Assembly: GCF_900099785.1 (NCBI RefSeq)
Contig: NZ_FNDS01000013.1
Location: 38,544 to 102,543, forward strand
Direction of reading: 5' to 3'
DNA length: 64,000 bases
DNA from: Pseudomonas panipatensis
GTDB taxonomy: Bacteria; Pseudomonadota; Gammaproteobacteria; Pseudomonadales; Pseudomonadaceae
Each line of letters opens with the position of its first letter. Position 1 is the stretch's first letter. Below the pieces are notes generated by a model that did no database searches, was not told the origin of the DNA, and worked only from the letters and a program-made list of their open reading frames with translations. Below, piece by piece: positions 7,016 to 16,496 of the stretch. Position numbers and translations under genes: made by a program.

Positions 7016-9898
7016 TTACCTCGACAGGCCCTCCAGTGGCGCGTCCTGCGCATCGGCGCGGTCGGCGGCGCCGAGGAAAGCGACCAGGGCCTCGGCCTCC
7101 AGCGGCCGACTGATGAGGAATCCCTGAATCTCGTCGCACTGGTGCTGACGCAGAAACTCCAGTTGCTCCGGCGTCTCCACACCCTCGGCGACCACCTTCA
7201 GTTCCAGGCTGTGCACCATGGCGATGATCGCGCGGGTGATGGCGGCATCCTCGCCATGGGTGGAGAGGTCGCGGATGAAGGTCTGGTCGATCTTCACGTA
7301 ATCCACCGGGAAGCGCTTGAGGTAGCTGAGCGAGGAGTAGCCGGTGCCGAAGTCGTCGATGGCCAGCTTCACCCCCATCTGGCGCAGTTGGCGGAAGGTC
7401 AGGCCGACGCTCTCGACGTTCTCCAGCAACTGGCTTTCGGTCAGTTCCAGCTCCAGCAGGTGCGGCGCCAGCGCGGTTTCGTCGAGCACGGTGCGCACCA
7501 GGCTGGCCAGGTTGCCCTGGCGCAACTGGTGCACCGACAGGTTCACCGACAGTCGCAGGTCGGTCAGCCCGCGCGCTTGCCATTCGCGCAACTGGTGGCA
7601 GGCGCGACGCAGGACGAACTCGCCGATGGCGCCGATCAGCCCGGTTTCCTCGGCCAGCGGGATGAATTCGCCGGGCGGCACCATGCCCAGCTGCGGATGG
7701 CGCCAGCGCACCAGCGCCTCGGCGCTGTCCAGGCGGCCGCTGGCCAGATTCAGCTTGGGTTGGTAGTAGACGTCCAACTGGCCTTCTTCGATGGCCTTGC
7801 GCAACTGCACTTCCATCTGCAGACGCTCCAGGGTGCAGGCCTGCAGGTTGTCGGTGAAGAACTGGAAGGTGTTGCCGCCCAGGTGCTTGGCGTGCTGCAT
7901 GGCCATGTTCGCCTGGCTCATCAACGCGGAGATTTCCCGCGCGTTCTCCGGCAGCAGGCTGATACCCAGCGAGGCACTGACCACCAGCTCCTGGCCGGCG
8001 ACGCTCATCGGCACACGCAGCTTGGTCAACAGCCGGCTGGACAGCCGCGCCAGGGTAGACAGGCTGGTGTAAGTGTCGATCAGCACGGCGAACTCGTTGG
8101 CCGACAGCCGCGCGATGGTGTCCGCCTCCGGCACCGTCTGGGTCAGGCGCCGGGCGATCTGCCGCAGCAACTGGTCGCCGACTTCGTGGCCAAGGCTGTC
8201 GTTGAGCAGCTTGAAGCGGTCCAGGTCGATCAGCAGCAGGGCCAGGTTACGGCCGCTCTGCCGCGCGCGCTGGCCGGCGTCGTGCAGGCGCTGCTTGAAC
8301 AGTCCGCGATTGGCCAGGCCGGTAAGTTCGTCGTAGTGCGACAGGTAGCGCAAGCGATCCTCGGCATCGCGCCGGGCGGTGAGATCGGCGAAGAAGCCGA
8401 CCACATGGGCGACCTGCCCGCGGCTGTCGCGCACCACGTTGAGCTGCAGCCACTGCGGATACAACTCGCCGTTCTTGCGCGTCTCCAGCAATTCGCCCTG
8501 CCAATGGCCGAGGCTCTCCAGCTCGCCGCGGATCTGCTGGTACTGGCGCGCCGTCTCGGGATTGCCGCTGAGGTGCGCGGCGAACTGGCCGATGACGTCT
8601 TCCGCGCGGTGCCCGGTGACCCGGCTGAACGCCTGGTTGACCGCCAGCAGGCGATAGTCCGGGTCGAGGATGACGATGCCCTCGCTGGCGGCCTCGAACA
8701 CCGTGGCGGCGAGCCGTTGCTCTTCTTCGCGACGCTTGCGCGCACTGATGTCGCAGCGGGTGCCGACCATGCGCGTGACCTTGCCACGCGCATCGCGCTG
8801 CATCACCCGGCCACGGTCCTCGACCCAGACCCAATGGCCGTCGGCATGGCGCACGCGGTACTCGATGCAGTAGCCGTCGGTGCGCCCCTTGAGGTGGTTG
8901 ACCAGGGCCCGGCGCAGCAGCGGCAGGTCATCCGGGTGCAGGCGCGGGCGCAGGTCGGCGCGCATGCTCTTCACCGCGTCCTGGGTAATGCCGAAGATTT
9001 CCTTGAGGCGCGAGTGATGCACCTCGTCGGTTTCCAGGTTCCAGTCCCACAAGCCCAGCTCGCTGGCCTCCAGCGCCAGGCCCAGGCGCACCTCGCTATG
9101 GCTGAGTTCGACGCTGCCGGCCTCGACCCGCTCCTGCAACTGGTCGCGCGCCAGGCGCAGGGCGCGCTCGGCGCTGCGGCGTTGCTCGATCTCGCGGGCC
9201 AGTTCGTGGTTGAGCTGCTCCGCGCGATTCTTCGCCTGCTCCAGATGCGACACCAGGGACAGGGTCTGGAAACGCCGTAGCAGGCTGCCCTGGACCAGCC
9301 GGTGAATCTGCCAGGCCATCACCAGCAGGGCCGACAGCAGGATCATCCCGAGGACGCCCCAGCCCTGCTGCAACTGGCTGCCCTGGAATAGCAGGTAGCC
9401 GATGGCCGGCAGCAGGCAGGGCAAGGCGAAGGTCAGGAAGGCCGACAGGCTGACCGCGTAGGCGACGCTGGCGGAGAGAATGGCCGCGGCGATCAGGCCG
9501 AACACCAGGGCCTGTTGCAGAAAGGCGTCGGGCGGCACCAGGGCGATGACGGCGAAGGCCAGGGTCAACCCGGACGCGCCGGCGCCAAAGAGGAACACCC
9601 GTTGCCAATGGGGATCGGCCTGGCGCGACGGCGAGGCGGTATTGAACGCGGCGACCTGGACCAGCCGCAGCACGCCCAGCAACACCAGCCAGACCAGCCA
9701 GCCGGCCAACAGCACGGTGCTCTGGGTGCCCCACAGCAATCCGGCGCAGGCCAGGCCGTTGAGCAGCATCAGCAGGGTCGGAACCCGCGAGCCCTGGTAG
9801 AGCAGGCGGATGCGCTCGATGGCGATCTGGTGGGCGTATTGCTGGTGAATTTCGGTATGACTGACAGGCGCAGCCGACGTCTCTAGATAAGCGGTCAT
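7016..9898 (-). CDS. Membrane PAS-GGDEF-EAL protein, probable c-di-GMP phosphodiesterase
   Basis: A 960-residue signalling protein. The first 200 residues carry about six hydrophobic helices in pairs (for example VPTLLMLLNGLACAGLLWG, LLAGWLVWLVLLGVL, LTLAFAVIALV), i.e. an integral membrane sensor. A coiled-coil linker with HELAREIEQRRSAERA leads into two PAS domains (WDWNLETDEVHHS with PAC region, then AASEGIVILDPDYRLLAVN). The GGDEF domain has RLSANEF where RxGGDEF is expected, so diguanylate cyclase activity is unlikely. The EAL domain is intact: EALVRW, LSVNLS, LELTES, DDFGTGYSSL, VKIDQTF, VVAEGVET. The expected activity is hydrolysis of c-di-GMP, with the dead GGDEF possibly binding GTP as an allosteric module. 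ATG 9898 opens the first sensible N-terminus. Divergent from uvrD. Confidence 0.9.
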   Translation of the reverse strand: MTAYLETSAAPVSHTEIHQQYAHQIAIERIRLLYQGSRVPTLLMLLNGLACAGLLWGTQSTVLLAGWLVWLVLLGVLRLVQVAAFNTASPSRQADPHWQRVFLFGAGASGLTLAFAVIALVPPDAFLQQALVFGLIAAAILSASVAYAVSLSAFLTFALPCLLPAIGYLLFQGSQLQQGWGVLGMILLSALLVMAWQIHRLVQGSLLRRFQTLSLVSHLEQAKNRAEQLNHELAREIEQRRSAERALRLARDQLQERVEAGSVELSHSEVRLGLALEASELGLWDWNLETDEVHHSRLKEIFGITQDAVKSMRADLRPRLHPDDLPLLRRALVNHLKGRTDGYCIEYRVRHADGHWVWVEDRGRVMQRDARGKVTRMVGTRCDISARKRREEEQRLAATVFEAASEGIVILDPDYRLLAVNQAFSRVTGHRAEDVIGQFAAHLSGNPETARQYQQIRGELESLGHWQGELLETRKNGELYPQWLQLNVVRDSRGQVAHVVGFFADLTARRDAEDRLRYLSHYDELTGLANRGLFKQRLHDAGQRARQSGRNLALLLIDLDRFKLLNDSLGHEVGDQLLRQIARRLTQTVPEADTIARLSANEFAVLIDTYTSLSTLARLSSRLLTKLRVPMSVAGQELVVSASLGISLLPENAREISALMSQANMAMQHAKHLGGNTFQFFTDNLQACTLERLQMEVQLRKAIEEGQLDVYYQPKLNLASGRLDSAEALVRWRHPQLGMVPPGEFIPLAEETGLIGAIGEFVLRRACHQLREWQARGLTDLRLSVNLSVHQLRQGNLASLVRTVLDETALAPHLLELELTESQLLENVESVGLTFRQLRQMGVKLAIDDFGTGYSSLSYLKRFPVDYVKIDQTFIRDLSTHGEDAAITRAIIAMVHSLELKVVAEGVETPEQLEFLRQHQCDEIQGFLISRPLEAEALVAFLGAADRADAQDAPLEGLSR

Positions 9899-10076
9899 AG
9901 GCTTTTTTTCTTGTAGTCTGATGCCTAGGCGTCGGCGGAGCATAACCGAGGCGCTGGGGTCACCCAAGGGTGCAGGTTCGGCAATATGCCAGTAATCGAC
10001 TGAACTTTCGTCTGGAGCACGCCGAATGGCGCCCCGGTTTGCCGGGCTTTCCCCGCCATCGGTAGAATGCCGGCCC

Positions 10077-12257
<2,181 letters not shown>

Positions 12258-12306
12258 CGCGCCGCCAAGACCGCTGCGCACCCGCCAACAGCGAAGCCGC
12301 GCCGGG

Positions 12307-12933
12307 TCACTCCGGCAGGCGTTGCGCCAGCGCCCGATCGGTGCTGCTGGCAGAGGCGCCCAGGCCCTGGCGAACCCCGGCGCGATCCTCCGCCGTACGG
12401 TTCTGGCTGAGCTTCCACTTGCCTTCCAGGCGGGCGATCGGCAGACGGAAGCCGACGATGGCGCGGAGCATGCCGGCGACGTAGTCCTCCGGCGCGTCGC
12501 TGACCGCCCAGGGCTGCGCCCGCTCGCGCTCGTGCAACTCGGTCAGGCGGCTGACGATCTGCAGCAGGCGCGGCGCGTCCTCGATGGTTTCGGCGACGCC
12601 ATAGGCATGCACGGCGATGAAGTTCCAGGTCGGCACCACCTTGCCGTGCTCGGCCTTGGACGGATAGAAGGAAGGGCTGACGTAGGCGTCCGGGCCCTGG
12701 AAGATCAGCATGGCTTCGGCGCCGGCGGCCAGTTCGCGCCACTGCGGGTTGGCACGCGCCAGGTGGCCATACAACGTGCCCTGTTCACCCTCGTCCGCCG
12801 CCAGCAACAGCGGCAGGTGGCTGGCCTGCAACCCCTGCTCGCCGGCGGTCACCAGGGTGGCGAGAGGGGTTTCGCCGATCAGCCGCAGCAACTCGCCGCG
12901 GTCATCCTGACGAAAGGCAGAGGGCAGGTACAT
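12307..12933 (-). CDS. PaiB-type FMN-binding protein (negative transcriptional regulator family)
   Basis: A 208-residue protein of the PaiB/FMN-binding split-barrel family. Its members are annotated as negative regulators after B. subtilis PaiB, though most are probably flavin-dependent or amine-linked enzymes. Landmarks are MYLPSAFRQDD at the N-terminus, TLVTAGEQGLQASHLPLLL, and YVSPSFYPSKAEHGKVVPTW, the strongly conserved FMN-contact block near residue 90, then LEGKWKLSQNR near the C-terminus. Start ATG 12933 gives the standard family N-terminus. It lies alone between uvrD (convergent) and a divergent Tim44-like gene. In B. subtilis paiB neighbours the polyamine acetyltransferase paiA; no such partner is present here. 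Confidence 0.88.
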   Translation of the reverse strand: MYLPSAFRQDDRGELLRLIGETPLATLVTAGEQGLQASHLPLLLAADEGEQGTLYGHLARANPQWRELAAGAEAMLIFQGPDAYVSPSFYPSKAEHGKVVPTWNFIAVHAYGVAETIEDAPRLLQIVSRLTELHERERAQPWAVSDAPEDYVAGMLRAIVGFRLPIARLEGKWKLSQNRTAEDRAGVRQGLGASASSTDRALAQRLPE

Positions 12934-13115
12934 GTGGTCGACTCCTGGCGATGAATGTCCGTCCGGTTTACCCTGTCGCCGCCGTCGACGCCAGTCACAG
13001 CCAGCGAAAACACTTTGCCGCAAGGGCAATAGCCGGAAACAAAATCCGGCTGGTCGCTGCTGAGGATGCTGGGCAACATGACGCGCGTCGTATTCCAACC
13101 AAGAGAATGACCACC

Positions 13116-13985
13116 ATGAAGCGCTTTCTCAGCCTTGCCATGGCCCTCTGTGTCGCCGTGACGCTCAGCCTCGACGTCCAAGCAGCCAAGCGTTTCGGCG
13201 GCGGCAAGAGCATGGGCTCGGCGCCCAGCCACCAGACCCGTCAGGTGCAACCGAGCACCGCCCCGAACACCCCGAGCACGCCCAACACCGCCGCTCCCGC
13301 CGCGGGTGCCGCCGCTGGCGCAGCCGCGGCCGGTGGCGCCTCGCGCTGGCTGGGCCCACTGGCCGGCATCGCCGCCGGTGGCCTGCTGGCCTCCCTGTTC
13401 ATGGGCGGTGGCTTCCAGGGCATGCAGTTCCTCGACATCCTGATCATCGCCCTGATCGCCTTCATCGCCTTCCGCTTCATCGCCGCGCGCCGTCGCCAGC
13501 AGGCACGTCCACTCGCGGCCGGGCACCCCGCGCCGATGCAACGCGACATGCCGGCCGCCGCGCCGATTTTCGGCGGCAGCGCCCAACCGGCGGCACGCGC
13601 GCCGCTCAACGCACCGAGCTGGTTCGACGAGCAACGCTTCATCGGCGCCGCCCGCGAGCACTTCCTGGCGCTGCAGCAGCACTGGGACGCCAACGAAATG
13701 GACAAGATCGGCGAGTTCGTCACCCCGCAGATGCTGCAGTGGCTGAAGCAGGAACGCGCCGATCTCGGCGACGGCTACCAGTCGACCTACATCGACAACC
13801 TTCAGGTGCAGCTCGACGGCATCGACGATCAGGCCGACAAGACCATCGCCACCCTGACCTTCAGCGGCGTGTCGAAGAGCTCGCGCTTCGACCAGGGCGA
13901 AGCGTTCAGCGAAAGCTGGCGCATGGAGCGCGCCCAAGGGCAGAACCAGCCCTGGCTGCTGGCCGGTATCCGGCAGAACGGCTGA
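13116..13985 (+). CDS. Tim44-like membrane protein
   Basis: A 289-residue protein with signal peptide or first membrane helix (MKRFLSLAMALCVAVTLSLD), a Ser/Thr/Pro/Ala-rich linker, a glycine-rich hydrophobic stretch (GPLAGIAAGGLLASLFM) and a second membrane helix (FLDILIIALIAFIAFRFIA). The C-terminal half is a Tim44-like/NTF2-fold domain beginning near FIGAAREHFLALQQHWDAND and ending at PWLLAGIRQ. This architecture is common in proteobacteria, with unclear function at the inner membrane. AAGAG at 13101-13105 sits 10 bases before ATG 13116, so that start is preferred over ATG 13107, which is too close. A strong terminator follows. Confidence 0.85.
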   Translation: MKRFLSLAMALCVAVTLSLDVQAAKRFGGGKSMGSAPSHQTRQVQPSTAPNTPSTPNTAAPAAGAAAGAAAAGGASRWLGPLAGIAAGGLLASLFMGGGFQGMQFLDILIIALIAFIAFRFIAARRRQQARPLAAGHPAPMQRDMPAAAPIFGGSAQPAARAPLNAPSWFDEQRFIGAAREHFLALQQHWDANEMDKIGEFVTPQMLQWLKQERADLGDGYQSTYIDNLQVQLDGIDDQADKTIATLTFSGVSKSSRFDQGEAFSESWRMERAQGQNQPWLLAGIRQNG

Positions 13986-14002
13986 GCCTCCCGTCGCAAT
14001 CG

Positions 14003-14029
14003 AAAAGCCCGGCGCATGCCGGGCTTTTT
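14003..14029 (+). terminator. Intrinsic terminator after the Tim44-like gene
   Basis: An AAAAGCCCGGC arm, a GCAT loop, a GCCGGGCTTTTT arm: an 8-bp G/C stem followed by five T, 18 bases after the stop codon at 13985. A-rich on the other side, but no minus-strand gene ends here. Confidence 0.88.
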
Positions 14030-14142
14030 CATTCCGGGCCGCGCGCAATGCCGCCCGTCAGCGCGAGCGCCCACCGGTGTACTTGCGCCCAGGCCCGGCT
14101 ACTACTGTATAAAGCGCGCCATCCAATCGAGAGGGCCCTGCC

Positions 14143-14544
14143 GTGGAAGACGTCATCGACCAACTACGTGAACTCAACGAGCCGGTGCCGGTACCACTGG
14201 AACTGCCGGACGAGGAACTGCTGGTGGAAATCGAGGAACAGCTGCTGATCAGCATTCCCTCGGAGTTCCGCGAATTCCTCCTCAAGGTCAGCGACGTGGT
14301 CTATGGGCGCCTGGAACCCGTCACCGTCAGCGATCCGCAATCCCACACCTACCTGCCGGAAGTGGCGGCGGTGGCCTGGTCCATGGGGCTGCCGCGGGAA
14401 CTGATTCCGATCTGCGCCGATGGCGACGACTATTACGCGGTGGCCCAGGACGGCGAAGTGGTGCTCTGGGCCGACGGCGAACTCACCGAGGAAACCTGGG
14501 ACTCGGTGTGGACCTGGGCACGCGACGTATGGCTGGATACTTGA
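14143..14544 (+). CDS. SUKH (SMI1/KNR4) family protein
   Basis: A 133-residue acidic cytoplasmic protein of the SUKH superfamily. The N-terminal helix leads into LVEIEEQLLISIPSEFREFL, the classical SUKH motif (helix, then P-x-E-F/L-R-E-F-L). Later conserved points are YLPEVAAVAWSMGLPRELIPIC and the ADGDDYYAVAQDGEVVLW hairpin. Many SUKH proteins are immunity partners of contact-dependent or polymorphic toxins, but stand-alone chromosomal members like this one are widespread in Pseudomonas and their role is unknown. Translation starts at GTG 14143, with GAGAGGG about 6-8 bases upstream. No toxin gene is adjacent, so an immunity role is not supported by context. Confidence 0.82.
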   Translation: MEDVIDQLRELNEPVPVPLELPDEELLVEIEEQLLISIPSEFREFLLKVSDVVYGRLEPVTVSDPQSHTYLPEVAAVAWSMGLPRELIPICADGDDYYAVAQDGEVVLWADGELTEETWDSVWTWARDVWLDT

Positions 14545-14646
14545 TCGAAATTTCTGAATTTCCAAAAGACTCGGTTGTCAGACTGGCAACCCAGCGTGCG
14601 TCGGCCCTCCTGCCAAAGCCGGCCCACGATGCCCCGTGGAGACTTT

Positions 14647-14859
14647 ATGAAGCTGAAATTCATGTGCCTCGGCGCCTTGCTATTAGGCCTTGCCGGCTGT
14701 GCCGACAAGGCCGTGGTGGCGCTGCAGGATGGCAGCGAGGTCCTCGTCAAGGACCATGCCGACTACGACAAGTACCATGACTACTATGAGTTCGAGCAAC
14801 TCAATGGTCAGACCATCCTGATCAAGAAGGACAACGTCCGCTACATCCGCTCGGAGTGA
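14647..14859 (+). CDS. Small YgdI/YgdR-type lipoprotein
   Basis: A 70-residue lipoprotein: signal peptide MKLKFMCLGALLLGLAGC with lipobox LAGC, so cleaved and acylated at Cys18. The mature part (VVALQDGSEVLVKDH, then TILIKKDNVRYI) is a small beta-rich domain of the YgdI/YgdR SH3-like lipoprotein family. No biochemical role is known. GGAG lies about 6 bases before ATG 14647. It follows the SUKH gene by 102 bp and could share its transcript. Confidence 0.85.
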   Translation: MKLKFMCLGALLLGLAGCADKAVVALQDGSEVLVKDHADYDKYHDYYEFEQLNGQTILIKKDNVRYIRSE

Positions 14860-14865
14860 CGCCGC

Positions 14866-15531
14866 TCAGCGCGCGTCCAGCCGGCCGCCCGAGTCCAGCG
14901 CCAACAGATTGAGCAGGTATTGGCCGAAATAGCCGAGGTCCTGTTCGATGGCCGCCCGGGCCGCCCGGGCATCGCCGCGCTGCACGGCCTCCAGGGCATT
15001 CTCGTGGAAATCGTTGAGGCGCAGCGACAAGTCGGCCTCGGTGAACAGACGGTTGAAAAAAGGCCCGACCTGCAGCCAGAGCGCCTCGATCATGCGCAGA
15101 AGCGTGGGATTGTCACAGGCACGGTAGAGCGTCAGGTGGAAGCGGCTGTTGTCTTCCAGGTAGGCCCGCACGTCGCGCCGCTGCAGGGCCGTTTCCATGC
15201 CATCGGTGCACACCCGCAGCAGCGTCTTGTCCGCGTCGCTCAGGCGCGGCACCGCCGCCTCCACGGCCAGGCCTTCGAGTGACTGGCGAACCTGCAGGAT
15301 CTGCAGGAAGCGCTCGCGGGTCATCAGCGGCACGCGCAGGGAGCGTTGCGGCTCGCCCTCCAGCGCGCCCTCGGCCACCAGCCGCTGCAAAGCAGCGCGC
15401 ACGGGCATCGGGCTGGTGCCCCATTCGTTGGCCAGGTCGCGGATCTTCAAGCGTTCGCCTGGCTGGAAGCGTCCGCTCAACAGCGCCTGGCGCAGGTTCT
15501 GGTACAGCTGTTCCTGGAGGTTATCGGCCAT
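14866..15531 (-). CDS. GntR-family (FCD) transcriptional regulator of the adjacent amine cluster
   Basis: A 221-residue regulator with an N-terminal winged helix-turn-helix (LYQNLRQALLSGRFQPGERL then RDLANEWGTSPMPVRAALQRL) and an FCD ligand-binding domain. The FCD metal-binding pattern is visible as DNSRFHLTLYRACDNPTLL and the later DFHENALEAVQRGD. FCD regulators usually sense carboxylated metabolites and repress nearby operons. ATG 15531 has GGAG 8 bases upstream; the GTG at 15540 is too close to that site. The gene is followed on the same strand (upstream in map order) by the SDR at 15599-16369, so the two form an operon. It is the natural candidate to bind the duplicated palindromes at 16384-16460. 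Confidence 0.9.
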   Translation of the reverse strand: MADNLQEQLYQNLRQALLSGRFQPGERLKIRDLANEWGTSPMPVRAALQRLVAEGALEGEPQRSLRVPLMTRERFLQILQVRQSLEGLAVEAAVPRLSDADKTLLRVCTDGMETALQRRDVRAYLEDNSRFHLTLYRACDNPTLLRMIEALWLQVGPFFNRLFTEADLSLRLNDFHENALEAVQRGDARAARAAIEQDLGYFGQYLLNLLALDSGGRLDAR

Positions 15532-15598
15532 TCGGGTCACTCCGCGCCGGCCGGTGGGGCCGGCAGTTGGGCGAAGGTCAGGCTGCAGTTGTGCATGT

Positions 15599-16369
15599 TC
15601 AGATTCCCTTGTTTTCGATCAGACAGTTGCCGCCATCCACCACCAGCAACTCGCCGGTGATGTAACTGGCTTCGGGCGACGCGAGGAAGGCCACCGCCGC
15701 CGCCACCTCTTGCGGACGCCCGGCGCGGCCGACCGGCGTCTGCAGGCCGGCGCGGGCTTCTTCCTCGGTACTCGACGCCGTGGCGATCCAGCCGGGCGCC
15801 ACGCTGTTCACCGTGATGCCCTGCCGGCCCACTTCCAGCGCCAGGCCCATGCTCATGCCGAGCATTCCCGCCTTGGCCGCGCTGTAGGCCGCTTCGCCGG
15901 GATTGCTGCCGCGCGTGCCGGTGGTCGAGCTGATGTTGACGATGCGTCCGTAGCCACGCGCCTGCATGCCCGGCAAGAGGGCACGGGTGAGCAGGAAGGC
16001 ACTGGTCAGGTTGCGCGCCAGGGACAGGTTCCAGGTCGCCAGGTCCATGGCCGCCACCTCGGCGAAGGGTTCGGGGCTGCCCTGCATGGCCATGCCGGCG
16101 TTGTTCACCAGGATGTCCACCCTGCCCCATTGCGCCTGGGCCCATTCGGCCAGGGCGGCGACCTGCGCCTCGTCGGTCAGGTCGGCGCGACTGGCGCGCG
16201 CCTCGAAGCCTTCCGCGCGCAGCTCGGCGGCGCGTTGCTCGACCCGCGCGCCCGTGGCGCTGAGCAGTACCTTGACACCCTCGCGCGCCAACCGGCGCGC
16301 GATGGCGAAACCAATCCCGGCGTCACTGCCGGCGCCGCTCACCAGAGCGACCTGGCCTTGCCATTGCAT
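15599..16369 (-). CDS. Short-chain dehydrogenase/reductase (cluster SDR 1)
   Basis: A 256-residue classical SDR. It has the NAD(P)-binding glycine motif in a slightly unusual form (SGAGSDAGIGFAIAR), NNAGM near residue 92, the catalytic serine in NISSTTG, the YSAAK catalytic Tyr/Lys, and the PGWIATASS segment. ITGELLVVDGG near the end is typical of 3-oxoacyl-ACP reductase-like SDRs, which oxidise secondary alcohols. The inserted Asp in GSDAGIG is seen in a subset of these enzymes. It is transcribed divergently from the aminotransferase across a 127-bp control region and precedes the GntR gene. Substrate unknown; likely an alcohol intermediate of the cluster pathway. Confidence 0.88.
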   Translation of the reverse strand: MQWQGQVALVSGAGSDAGIGFAIARRLAREGVKVLLSATGARVEQRAAELRAEGFEARASRADLTDEAQVAALAEWAQAQWGRVDILVNNAGMAMQGSPEPFAEVAAMDLATWNLSLARNLTSAFLLTRALLPGMQARGYGRIVNISSTTGTRGSNPGEAAYSAAKAGMLGMSMGLALEVGRQGITVNSVAPGWIATASSTEEEARAGLQTPVGRAGRPQEVAAAVAFLASPEASYITGELLVVDGGNCLIENKGI

Positions 16370-16383
16370 GGTCTATCCTCGCT

Positions 16384-16397
16384 TTTGTGATCACAAA
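16384..16397. promoter_or_regulatory. GntR-type operator, copy 1 (TTTGTGATCACAAA)
   Basis: A perfect 14-bp palindrome just upstream of the minus-strand SDR start (16369). The TGTGATCACA core is a textbook site for FadR/FCD-type GntR regulators, and a gene for such a protein ends the divergent operon. An identical copy lies 63 bp away. Confidence 0.75.
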
Positions 16398-16446
16398 TTT
16401 GTGTGAAGGAAAGATTAACAGGCGTTCATCGCCCTGTATTGACATT

Positions 16447-16460
16447 TTTGTGATCACAAA
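16447..16460. promoter_or_regulatory. GntR-type operator, copy 2 (TTTGTGATCACAAA)
   Basis: Second perfect copy of the same 14-bp palindrome, 63 bp (six helical turns) from copy 1 and 36 bp before the aminotransferase start. Its position suits repression of the plus-strand operon, and the pairing suits looping or cooperative binding across the shared promoter region. Confidence 0.75.
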
Positions 16461-16471
16461 TGGAAGATGTG

Positions 16472-16484
16472 CAAAAAAACAAAC
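16472..16484 (+). promoter_or_regulatory. A-rich Hfq/Crc-like site before the aminotransferase RBS
   Basis: CAAAAAAACAAAC lies directly before the ribosome-binding site GAGGTG (16485-16490) and fits the AAnAAnAA catabolite-activity motif recognised by Hfq with Crc in Pseudomonas. Assignment is by motif and position only. Confidence 0.45.
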
Positions 16485-16496
16485 GAGGTGTGCAAA

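Noticed and set aside
6936..7583. N-terminal extension of the 730-residue exported protein to base 7583
   Set aside because: It overlaps the EAL gene on the same strand, is not coding in character, and would bury the signal peptide starting at 6935.
14143..14544. SUKH protein as an immunity gene of a contact-dependent toxin
   Set aside because: No toxin, secretion or polymorphic-toxin fragment is adjacent; the neighbours are housekeeping genes.
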